Source: RGIG3701 sp017403345 (GTDB lineage Bacteria; Planctomycetota; Planctomycetia; Pirellulales; Thermoguttaceae). Taken from it: 64,000 bases of DNA. The DNA is taken from assembly GCA_017403345.1 (NCBI GenBank), contig JAFQOH010000013.1, positions 4,197 through 68,196 of the forward strand, in the 5' to 3' direction. The translations under genes were made by a program, and so were the position numbers. Below are positions 54,001 to 59,643 of the stretch, piece after piece. The stretch's first letter is position 1. Each line of letters starts with the position of its first letter. The notes beneath the pieces were generated by a model that was given only the letters and a program-made list of their open reading frames with translations, had not been told where the DNA came from and searched no databases.

Positions 54001-55088
54001 TACTTCACCGAGACGTTCTTGACCGTGTTGTCCGACTTGCTGACGGAATCATCACTCGCGTCAAATGCATCGTTGGACCAGCCAACGATCGCGCCGGGGG
54101 CCTTCATTTCTTTATTGCTGATACCCGTGAGCGTGACGTTTTCGATCGTATTGCCATAGAAAAGCTCATCGATCGAATTAATTGCAGACAGGGCCGACGT
54201 GCTTCCAACGACACCGCCCGTACGGCGTCCGCCGGTGATCTCCACGTCCTTGACCGTGCAGTCCACGATACGGTTCGGCTTCTTTTCGCCTTCCATGTAC
54301 TGACCGACGATACCGCCGCAGTGTCCCTCCGCGGGATCGACCTGACTGACGGAACCGCTTTCGACCGAGCAGTTCTGGATAATGTTTTCACCAAAGCAGT
54401 ACGCCGCGCCGAGGATACCGCCGACTTTCTGATTACCGGTGACTTCAAAATTCTTGACCGTAATATCGTGAATGTCAAATTCCATTCCTTTCGTGACGGT
54501 ATCCCACCAGACTTTACCGACCGCGCTTCCAACATAGCAGTCGCCGGAGACGCTCACGCCGTCCAGAGTGAAATTGCCGATTTTGTATCCGACGCAGCCG
54601 AATAGACCCGCATAGTCGCCGTCACCAGTGATCTTGAGATTGCTGATCGTACAGCCGCCGCCGTCGAACGTACCGAGGAACGGATTCTCATCGTAGCTGT
54701 CGTCGCCATTCGGCATGAAACTCTGTCCGATCGGCGTCCACTCAATGTTGTTCAGATTGATATTGCAGGCAAGCGTGATCGTGATACCTTCAAACGTCAC
54801 GCCGGAATTCACCAGCTCGGCGAAACCGGCGAACTGCGCCGCCGTCTGGAGTGTGTAAGATTCCTTGACGTTTTCAGCATCATACCAACCTGTACTCACA
54901 TCTCCGAGCCATTTGGCCGTCGGAATCGAAGCGGTCACGTCCATATTCTGATCGCCGACGATTTCCGCTGTGTCTGTGACTGCCGGCATGGCGACAGGAT
55001 TCGTACTGAGCATCTGACGGCTCTCAAGAGACTCGAGACGCAAGGAATGCATTTTACGATTCCGGTTACTATCGGATGATTTTTTCAT
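45090..55088 (-). CDS. Giant LEPR-XLL surface protein with seven GLUG-type repeat blocks
   Basis: This 3,332-residue protein carries the planctomycete LEPR-XLL sorting motif near its N-terminus (LRLESLESRQMLS, residues about 16-28). Seven blocks of about 390-440 residues follow. Each has the pattern WTPIG...GTFDG...ISNLTI...GLFG, then VGGIVG/AGGIAGY GLUG motifs, and is expected to form a right-handed beta-helix. Block anchors (WTPIG) lie near 54730, 53405, 52170, 50990, 49800, 48600 and 47355. Blocks 1 and 7 resemble each other more than blocks 2-6. The last about 460 residues are fibronectin-like. Probable role: adhesion or cell-surface structure. ATG 55088 has GGAGAA upstream; a TTG at 55112 lacks one. 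Confidence 0.9.
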   Translation of the reverse strand: MKKSSDSNRNRKMHSLRLESLESRQMLSTNPVAMPAVTDTAEIVGDQNMDVTASIPTAKWLGDVSTGWYDAENVKESYTLQTAAQFAGFAELVNSGVTFEGITITLACNINLNNIEWTPIGQSFMPNGDDSYDENPFLGTFDGGGCTISNLKITGDGDYAGLFGCVGYKIGNFTLDGVSVSGDCYVGSAVGKVWWDTVTKGMEFDIHDITVKNFEVTGNQKVGGILGAAYCFGENIIQNCSVESGSVSQVDPAEGHCGGIVGQYMEGEKKPNRIVDCTVKDVEITGGRRTGGVVGSTSALSAINSIDELFYGNTIENVTLTGISNKEMKAPGAIVGWSNDAFDASDDSVSKSDNTVKNVSVKYTNDEGVLVDIPVTALGAQSTADGTVQDIEPVVAVIRDKDGNTTWSFSDFEEAVNSSAAFGADVVLMTDMELDYVTIPVNVNIVTNGKNINGTVFGRTYGSSTTPVTVNGVTYAKTSGSTVMVDFENGAVSAGNGAEIVDISWFYAPNEDGTYTISTAEQLAGFAALVNTGISVYSFSGKTVCLGDDINLSAYENWSPIGWNSSYPFYGSFDGCGHTISGLTINKSTKSYAGLFGAINGNNSVIGNFKLENVSIDGQYWVSGVCGYAKGTIDFQNIELTGDINIKGRWYVGGIVGQVPYSHDIDFIGCKVSGNEGSKIESVTSDDGTFYGGYNAGGILGQGPYTEIKDCEVSGITVEAYYRAGGLAGWASAEQTNKMHHTGNTVSNCVIVANKEWPEDYEDSAKAEYSVGALFGEDYSYIGDANIDTNKVENVTTKIIMQDGTEVLTSTDDAAPAIGGRTNVAIYDSEGNSLGKYYMQELTPGVLSFDLTGDITADDICFKKDGSEAALDSVGLNINTNGHTLTITDPNNTELLDNLAANSPEAKVEIIDVAWYDDAPEGTTEYTIDSAYALAYFAELVNTGKDTFEGKTVKLAEESEIDLSIYEKWTPIGTSSAYSFKGTFDGQDSVISNLTINDAAQSYAGLFGYISGKAVVENFTLKDVFIVGKYRVGAVVGGSNSASIVRNVTVEGADITGYWYVGGILGQNGSNGESKIVDCTVKGTETMNSIKGVFESSSLAGVNVGGIAGHYAYNTIENCTVEGMTISGFHRTGGIAGYASTDSANTLKHTGNTVTNTTVIEDKVQDGREYEDEWKNLYSAGAILGGENVYVGDGNADSNTYEDVTTIIKKADGTVVENDTPALVGGVTLTAKDAAGNSIGSVHVANNGDGSCTVTLAEDMMTDSIVIDGIYGDMEMKVATNGYTLTITDPDAELVEIATADPENDVLVVNTSRFADMTQSTFYVYDAQELAALAVLVNNGTSFAGKTIELASDIDLSVYENWTPIGTTANPFKGTFDGHNYTISNLTINDADGWYLGLFGYVTGTKEGISIKDFTLENVYIRGFDYVAAVAGGMSGGNTVIDNVKVTGLDIDANHYIGGIIGGCGVAGTNVIKNCVVTGTESMNTIKAEFDVEIGNDGDAGKNVGGIAGHFAYNTITDCTVTGMNISGYHRVGGIAGYASGGSVDTMKHSGNSVTNCVITVNKNIGEDYTDKNKGVYSVGTMFGQEDNYVLDGSGTQGEMTGNTTQIITADGETITRRDTVVGSSSVTVRDAQGSSVGKVSLENNGDGTYVLTIYSNITTNALNLNDAFTGNIIAVNTNGFTLTLTDKTVLDGLQVDDMNNVVFDESDWYTNPAEEGVYVISTAGELAKLAQLVNDGTDSFNGKTVILDADIDLSVYENWTPIGTSANTFQGTFDGGGYTISNLTIDDASLSRAGLFGAVGVKDWSTNTTTIKNFTLDGVTINAASRVGAVVGEGVNIYGDASNQFYVQDVTVKNANITGREAVGGIIGYAGGCGKNVISNCKLEGENNTITAAPVIGENGSVSGGGHAGGIAGYFTYNTLKDNSVTNATIKALWSVGGIAGDAADDVPTSFKHTGNTISNTTIIVDKGTDLALSGYAGGYTAGAMFGLENNYPGDGKPEQNTIGDGVTVQVVQNGEVVATLENKVVGSTFLTVNGTFSIVESTEDGDARVVLLGNMTASDFELPGIFADSTVAEVVTNGKSLTITDAAILEETTVIGDYILDESDWYTNPSEEGVYVISTAGELAKLAELVNSGTDNFDGKTILVDAAELDLSAYENWTPIGTAANSFWGTFDGQDCVITGLTINDPTLNSAGLFGALSTGSWAKNTTTLKNFTIKNANITAGSNVGAAAGLGLNLSGDAPNQFQILNVHVIDSTITGKSYVGGLFGSAGGGGKNVIENCTVTNCTVTSKLTFDENGEVVGGYHVGGVVGNFAYNRLTSNTVTGTDVSGYYCVGGIAGYASDDWANRFIQSGNTITDSTVTVDKTNDTAYEDDYRDVYSAGSMFGLEFNYFGDGSEAVMRPNTTDDNLPNAGANTAENVTVKIITADGEEIVKESSAAIGSAVATINGTRVVMDIVSDSELIVTLTGDLTTDKLELPGIYGDFEDAEITVQTNGHTLTVTDADSPLVEQSKNNPADEVIVVDTTWYDPEASELTIDSAKGLAYLAQLVNTGVDNFAGKTVKLAADIDLSEYANWTPIGQSFMPTGAGSYKEVPFLGTFDGQGYTISNLTITGDTDYAGLFGCIGYKVGNFTLENVKVSGDTYVGAAVGKVWWDTVVKNMEFEIHDITVRNFEIVGNQQVGGVLGAAYCWYADTIQNCTVENGTIRQNEKADGHCGGIVGQFMEGGTYPDRIIGCTVKDVEIFGSVLVGGIAGSTDVTSATNKFSELFYGNTVENVTITSIGSTYAEFPGFSAPGAILGWSDAVLEDENGNYIQEAGNTIKNVTVKITNEDGSVTDIPVQAVGLVQTNSSEGNTIVEDVAPAVAVIVDAEGNTSYSFSSLQEALDFFAAQEDGNTVVLTQDVVEDVTLPEGVALQTGDHSYTGTITSAADDNEVTFNGVTYGMNELEVEGNLIQNLEDAESVSFSEGGTLAVGDMIYTSGNGDTVVTIDSVTGELTITPGTNDTITRNGVTTKASVELTINAAGEQIDFIYQEGNNLIFNLGKATAGVSYTFEYKLDSDGDKRWKEIDVLISSEGEIIIEAGTRTFRDGKKYDYRLKADDVTVYESEITVKTLERPNYQTKTTGTVTFTVTAKQRSAYPTGTSINIRYRVQAVGGKWSNWYETSLDELKQNGAAVVENADGSCTVTVSDQFAGGNVQFKAFADGFMDLTTNTLYLDSQSVSKSVRLQKPKTLSNPQLRMDATGIVKSFKGVSNASAENYTYQLMYSDARNGQYVTLNFTTEEEILSITSETWTSLGFETGDQIFLELTAISTNPRDFLSSRVVKVNFRLKLS
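46480..54900 (-). repeat. Seven long internal repeats of about 1.2-1.3 kb
   Basis: The DNA for WTPIG recurs at spacings of roughly 1326, 1234, 1180, 1194, 1200 and 1242 bases. Stretches inside blocks 3-6 are near-identical in protein (for example ENWTPIGT then GTFDG), which shows repeated duplication. Confidence 0.88.
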
Positions 55089-55256
55089 CGCAATTCTCCA
55101 TGATAAAACCAAAACTTAAGAATAAAAATCAGGGATGAGCAGGGAAACTCAAAAATCCTGATACGGGAAACGAAAAAGTGAAGAAGTGAAGCTGCAAAAG
55201 TCATACCACAAAACCCTTGCATTTTCTCCACGCCTCCAAAACTTCCACTCCTTCCT

Positions 55257-55284
55257 ATTTTACCACAAAATCTTTGTTTGTAAA
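55257..55284 (-). promoter_or_regulatory. Promoter of the giant surface-protein gene
   Basis: On the minus strand TTTACA (55279-55284) and TAAAAT (55257-55262) are 16 bases apart, with TGTGG before the -10 box. The leader is about 165 bases. Confidence 0.6.
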
Positions 55285-55537
55285 TAGTTTGAAGTGAAAA
55301 TATTGAAAAATTTCCAAGATTTTTTTATTTACATTGAAACAATATTAAGAGACTGTTTCGTTCAATAATCAAATCTTTTTTCCCTTCCTGCCCGAGATTC
55401 CCAAAAACAGGGAAAGAAAAGGAATCCTTCATTTTCAATATAACAAAATACGAAAGGATTTCAAGAGTGTCCCACCGCAAAAAAATAAAATAAAAAAAGA
55501 TTTTTTCAGGACAGGTTCTGCTTTTACGGATTTAATC

Positions 55538-55571
55538 AAAAAAAGCGTTTCATTACACATGAAACGCTTTT
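55538..55571 (-). terminator. Terminator after trpB
   Basis: On the minus strand AAAAGCGTTTCAT (55559-55571) pairs with ATGAAACGCTTTT (55541-55553) around a five-base loop, and a T-run continues to 55538. Confidence 0.93.
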
Positions 55572-55587
55572 CTCAAAATTGGAATAT

Positions 55588-56817
55588 TTAATCTTCAAAA
55601 ACATATTCGTCGCCGTAGCCGTAATGTTCCGCCACGTAGTCGACATCTTTGTCTCCGCGTCCGGAAAGAGTCACGAGAATGGACCCGACTCGATGTTCAC
55701 GGGCATAGCGCATCCCGAAAGCCACAGCGTGGGAGCTTTCCAGCGCAGGGATGATCCCTTCGTAACGGCAGAGCTTGAAGAATGCATCCACGGCTTCCTC
55801 GTCGCTGGCAGTCTCATACTTGACGCGGCCAAGATCGCTCAGGAATGCGTGTTCCGGACCGACACCGGGATAATCCAGGCCGCTGGCGATCGAGTAAACG
55901 TCTGCCGCATCCCCGTCTTCCTTCTGAAGGAATTTGCTCCGGAATCCATGCAGGACTCCGTTGGTCCCAAAGCTCATGGTCGCGGCATGCTGACCGGGTT
56001 CCGCGCCTTTTCCAAGCGGCTCGACTCCGTAAATGTCAACCGGGTCTTTCAGGAAAGGAATGAACGTTCCGATGGAATTCGACCCGCCGCCGACGCAAGC
56101 CGCCACAGCATCCGGAAGATGACCGGTCATTTCGAGGAACTGGGCGCGGGCTTCCTCACCCACGACGTATTGGAAATCACGGACCATCATCGGGAACGGA
56201 TGCGGACCAAGGGCCGATCCGATGCAGTAAATGCAGTTTTTGTAGTCCTTCAGATACGCTTCAAACGCGGCGTCTACCGCCTCCTTAAGCGTTTTCTGTC
56301 CGTGAGTCACGCACACGACGTTCGCACCGAGCATCTTCATGCGCGTCACGTTCGGAGCCTGCTTCGCGATATCGATCTCCCCCATGTAGATGTCGCATTC
56401 CAGCCCGAAATACGCCGCCGCCGTGGCGAGCGCTACGCCGTGCTGTCCCGCTCCGGTCTCCGCAATGATCTTTTTGCGTCCGAGATACTTCGCCAGAAGC
56501 CCCTCGCCCATGCAGTGATTGAGCTTGTGCGCCCCGGTGTGGTTCAGATCTTCACGCTTGAGGTAGATCTGGCACGCGCCGAGTTTCTGGGAGAGTTTTT
56601 CACAATGATAGACCGGCGTGGGACGCCCCTGAAATTCACGGCGGATACGGCGCAGCTCGCTGATAAATCGGGCACTGTGACAAATCGTACGATAGGCTTC
56701 GTCGATCTCCTGGAAGACAGGACGAAGTTCCTCGGGCAAAAATTCCTGTCCTCCTCCGTACGGGCCAAAGTAGCCGTTGAGGTCCGGATAATTGCGCAGG
56801 TATGTGGAATAGTCCAT
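55588..56817 (-). CDS. trpB: Tryptophan synthase beta subunit
   Basis: This 409-residue PLP enzyme joins indole and serine to tryptophan. The cofactor Lys98 is in HTGAHKLNH, the phosphate loop is GGGSNSIG, and FGPYGGGQEF at the N-terminus, GRPTPVY and LKREDLNHTG are diagnostic of the main TrpB1 type. TrpA and the other trp genes are not in this window, so trpB is solitary, as often in scattered planctomycete pathways. The ATG at 56817 has AGGGAG about 8 bases upstream. A perfect terminator follows. Confidence 0.96.
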   Translation of the reverse strand: MDYSTYLRNYPDLNGYFGPYGGGQEFLPEELRPVFQEIDEAYRTICHSARFISELRRIRREFQGRPTPVYHCEKLSQKLGACQIYLKREDLNHTGAHKLNHCMGEGLLAKYLGRKKIIAETGAGQHGVALATAAAYFGLECDIYMGEIDIAKQAPNVTRMKMLGANVVCVTHGQKTLKEAVDAAFEAYLKDYKNCIYCIGSALGPHPFPMMVRDFQYVVGEEARAQFLEMTGHLPDAVAACVGGGSNSIGTFIPFLKDPVDIYGVEPLGKGAEPGQHAATMSFGTNGVLHGFRSKFLQKEDGDAADVYSIASGLDYPGVGPEHAFLSDLGRVKYETASDEEAVDAFFKLCRYEGIIPALESSHAVAFGMRYAREHRVGSILVTLSGRGDKDVDYVAEHYGYGDEYVFED

Positions 56818-56999
56818 GATTTTTCTCCCTATTTTTCGCGACTATATTGTGAATGAAAGAAAACTTTTTTAAGTTTACTCTTTTTTTTCAAAATGTCAAG
56901 CACTGGGAAAATCATTTTACGCTTTTTAGTGAAAAAAAATCCCAAAATTCCCGGCAGAAAAATAATCCAGAGATATTCCTGCAGAAAGACAGAAGCAGA

Positions 57000-57047
57000 C
57001 GGAAAGAAAACACGAAATGATTTAAAAATCCACTTCGTGTCTTTCCG
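57000..57047 (-). terminator. Candidate terminator after fumC
   Basis: On the minus strand CGGAAAGACACGAA pairs with TTCGTGTTTTCTTTCCG, with a small bulge, and a T/C-rich stretch follows. Confidence 0.55.
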
Positions 57048-57109
57048 CATTTTTTCGCACTTTTCGCGTTTCCCCTCTCCGGGACTTCCGCATACGGTCT
57101 TCCGCAGTG

Positions 57110-58522
57110 TCAGCTGTCCAGCGGACGGGTCATTTTCATAGGATCGAGAGCCTGTGCAAGTACGTCCGGAGGAAGAACTTCCTGCTCAAGACAGAGTTCC
57201 CGGATCGTCTTGCCCGTTTTGAAGGCTTCCTTCGCCAGCGCCGCTGCTTTTTCGTAGCCGATGTACGGATTCAGCGACGTGACCATCGAGAGACTCTGCT
57301 CGACGGAGGCCTCGCATTTCTCGCGGTTCGCTTTCAGACCGGCGACGCAGTTCCGCGTGAAAACGTCCACGCACCGAGCCATGATCTCCGCGCTCTCAAG
57401 CAGGACCGCAGCCATCAGCGGCATCGTGATGTTCAGCTGGAACTGGCCTCCCGCACCGCCGCAGACGGCGATCGCAGTGTCGTTTCCGATGACGCGGGCA
57501 GCGACCTGGATCGAACTCTCGCAGAGGACCGGATTCACCTTGCCTGGCATGATGGAACTTCCGGGCTGCAGGTCGGGCAGCGCGATCTCGTAGTATCCGC
57601 ATCGGGGTCCAGAACCGAGCCAGCGCACGTTGTTCGCGACGTTCATGAGAGTTACCGCGACGGCCTTCACAAGCGAATGGGCACGCACGACGCCGGTCCG
57701 CTGCGCGTTCGCCTCGAAATGATCGACCGCCTCGTAGAAGGGGATGCCGGTCTTTTCGCTCAGAAACGCTGCCGTCTCCGCCGCGAATCGCGGATGTGTG
57801 TTGATTCCGGACCCGACCGCCGTCCCGCCAGCCGGAAGTTCATGAAGCGCTTTTTCCGCATCACGAGCATCCTGTGCCGCCAGTTCCATCTGACGCGCGA
57901 AACTCCCAAACTCCTGCCCTAGCGTCATCGGCGTAGCATCGGCAAGGTGCGTGCGTCCGATCTTCAGAATGTCCTTCCACTCCTCCGCCTTCTGTGCGAA
58001 TGCCGCGGCACACTCTTCCAGCGCAGGAACAAGAGCCTCACGGATGAGCTTCGCGCCCGCAACGTGGATCGCCGTGGGGAAAATGTCGTTCGTGCTCTGC
58101 CCCATGTTCACGTGGTCGTTGGGATGGATCGGCTTTTTCATGTCGAAACGGTCACCGCCGCAAAGTTCGATCGCACGGTTCGAAATGACCTCATTCACGT
58201 TCATGTTCGTGGAAGTCCCAGACCCGGTCTGGTAAATATCGACGGGGAATTGGTCTCCCATTTTACCGTCTGCGACCTCGAGCGCCGCCGTTTTCATCGC
58301 CTCGATCTGTTCCGGCGCAAGTTTTTTGCCCAAAAGTCCGAGTTTCTCATTCGCGCTTGCAGCTGCCCACTTTACTAATCCCATCGCCTGGATCATTTTC
58401 GCAGGAAGCGGAGCCTGCGCGATCGGAAAGTTTTCCACCGCACGCTGTGTCTGCGCGCCATAGTAGACGTCTGCCGGAAGGCGCACTTCGCCCATCGAGT
58501 CACGTTCAATGCGTTCTTTCAT
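57110..58522 (-). CDS. fumC: Class II fumarate hydratase
   Basis: This 470-residue enzyme hydrates fumarate to malate in the TCA cycle. It has the superfamily signature GSSIMPGKVNP near residue 320, TGSGTSTNMNVNEVISNRA, HPNDHVNMGQSTNDIFPTA and GRTHLADATPMTLGQEF, all typical of oxygen-stable, cluster-free FumC. The start at 58522 (MKERIERDSMGEVRLP) matches family N-termini and has GGGAG upstream; a longer frame to 58687 runs through a Lys/Glu-rich low-complexity stretch encoded by a polypurine tract and is rejected. trpB lies downstream on the same strand with a likely terminator between. Confidence 0.96.
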   Translation of the reverse strand: MKERIERDSMGEVRLPADVYYGAQTQRAVENFPIAQAPLPAKMIQAMGLVKWAAASANEKLGLLGKKLAPEQIEAMKTAALEVADGKMGDQFPVDIYQTGSGTSTNMNVNEVISNRAIELCGGDRFDMKKPIHPNDHVNMGQSTNDIFPTAIHVAGAKLIREALVPALEECAAAFAQKAEEWKDILKIGRTHLADATPMTLGQEFGSFARQMELAAQDARDAEKALHELPAGGTAVGSGINTHPRFAAETAAFLSEKTGIPFYEAVDHFEANAQRTGVVRAHSLVKAVAVTLMNVANNVRWLGSGPRCGYYEIALPDLQPGSSIMPGKVNPVLCESSIQVAARVIGNDTAIAVCGGAGGQFQLNITMPLMAAVLLESAEIMARCVDVFTRNCVAGLKANREKCEASVEQSLSMVTSLNPYIGYEKAAALAKEAFKTGKTIRELCLEQEVLPPDVLAQALDPMKMTRPLDS

Positions 58523-58825
58523 GAATTTTGCTCCCTTTTTGTTTCCTTTTTCTTCTCTTTTCTTCTCTTTTCTTCCCTTTTCTTTTCTTCCCTTTTCTTC
58601 CATTTTACTTCCTGAATGAAGAAAAGATCCGGAAAATTTGCCCCCTGCGTTCCGCGAGACCGGAAATTTTGCGAAACCGGTAAACATTTTCCTGAATTAT
58701 GCCACGAATGAAGAAAAAGTCAAGCCCCCGTATTTACGGAAAGCGCAGATTATGGTATAATCAGGCCGTGTAAGTTGATTTTCGTCCCTCCAACCCTCAG
58801 AAAAACAGAAAAAAGGAAAACGCAC
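58523..58825. other. Divergent region with polypyrimidine tract
   Basis: These 303 bases hold no gene. From 58545 to 58600 the plus strand is almost only C and T (TTTTCTTCTC and TTTTCTTCCC units), so the fumC leader RNA is a purine-rich tract. A fumC -10 candidate (TAAAAT, minus, 58602-58607) and the promoter of the gene at 58826 are also here. Confidence 0.6.
58733..58761 (+). promoter_or_regulatory. Promoter of the SGNH hydrolase gene
   Basis: TTTACG (58733-58738) and TATAAT (58756-58761) are 17 bases apart, with TGG directly before the -10 box. Confidence 0.7.
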
Positions 58826-59566
58826 ATGAAAAAAATGTTCGCATTCTCCCGCCTCACGGCACTCTTGACCGGTCTGTGCCTCACGGCCGTCACCGTCCTT
58901 CTGCTCTCCGCTCCGGCACAGGCGCAGGCACAAGCACAGGATCAGGCACAGGAAAAAGAAGTCGTGGATCTGCTTATGGTCGGCGACTCCATCACCGACT
59001 TTTGGGACCGATCCGGCGACTACGGTCTGGAAGTCTACCAAAAGTACTTCTCCAACGCGAACCGCAAGACCGTGAATATCGGCGTCAGCGGCGATATTAC
59101 CGACCAGACGATGCAGCGTTTGGCGAATCCGATGCTCAACAAAATTTCGCCGAAGATGATCATGCTCATGATCGGCACGAACAATCTGAACCGCGGTCCT
59201 GAAACGACTGCACGCTACACGGTAGAGGGGATCCGCGAGATCCTCGCGGCGCTCCGCGTCAAATTCCCGGAAGCTAAGATCCTGCTTCTCGCCGTCTTCC
59301 CGCGCTCCCAGCCCGAAACCGGTCCCGTTCCCGGTCCGCAGTACCGAATGCGCATCGATGCCATCAACGCACAGCTCCCAGCACTGGCCGACGGGAAATT
59401 CATCTTCTTTAAGAACATCAACGAGATCTTCCTGAATGAAGACGGAACGCTGAAAACGGAACTCATGCCTGACCAGCTCCACCCGAACAAAGCGGGCTAC
59501 TATCTCTGGGCCGAGGCCGTCGAACCGATCGTTCAGGCTTGGACCGGCACGAAAGCTGGATCCTGA
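58826..59566 (+). CDS. Exported SGNH/GDSL-type esterase
   Basis: This 246-residue protein has a signal peptide (LCLTAVTVLLLSAPAQA) and then a Gln/Ala stretch. The SGNH fold follows: nucleophile Ser55 in VGDSITDFW, Gly block near 87-90 (GVSGDIT), Asn119 in GTNNL, and the catalytic pair Asp216/His219 in DQLHPN. It resembles platelet-activating-factor-acetylhydrolase-like esterases that remove acetyl groups from sugars or lipids. The substrate is unknown; given the exported glycosidases, polysaccharide deacetylation is plausible. The ATG at 58826 follows AAAAGG. A bidirectional terminator follows at 59600-59633. Confidence 0.9.
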   Translation: MKKMFAFSRLTALLTGLCLTAVTVLLLSAPAQAQAQAQDQAQEKEVVDLLMVGDSITDFWDRSGDYGLEVYQKYFSNANRKTVNIGVSGDITDQTMQRLANPMLNKISPKMIMLMIGTNNLNRGPETTARYTVEGIREILAALRVKFPEAKILLLAVFPRSQPETGPVPGPQYRMRIDAINAQLPALADGKFIFFKNINEIFLNEDGTLKTELMPDQLHPNKAGYYLWAEAVEPIVQAWTGTKAGS

Positions 59567-59598
59567 ATGATGAATGCCGGATCCTGAAAGCTCTCCAT

Positions 59599-59633
59599 AA
59601 AAAAAGAAGCTCCTTAAAAACGGGAGCTTCTTT
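59599..59633. terminator. Bidirectional terminator
   Basis: AAAGAAGCTCC (59603-59613) pairs with GGGAGCTTCTTT (59622-59633). T-runs occur on both sides. It lies between convergent genes. Confidence 0.88.
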
Positions 59634-59643
59634 GCATTTCGGC

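Larger units (their letters stand above)
55089..55587. other. Intergenic region between trpB and the giant gene
   Basis: These 499 AT-rich bases contain no gene. They hold the giant-gene promoter (55257-55284) and the trpB terminator (55538-55571). Confidence 0.7.

Noticed and set aside
55089..55112. TTG start at 55112 for the giant gene
   Set aside because: No ribosome-binding site precedes it, while the ATG at 55088 has GGAGAA and places the LEPR-XLL motif at the usual distance.
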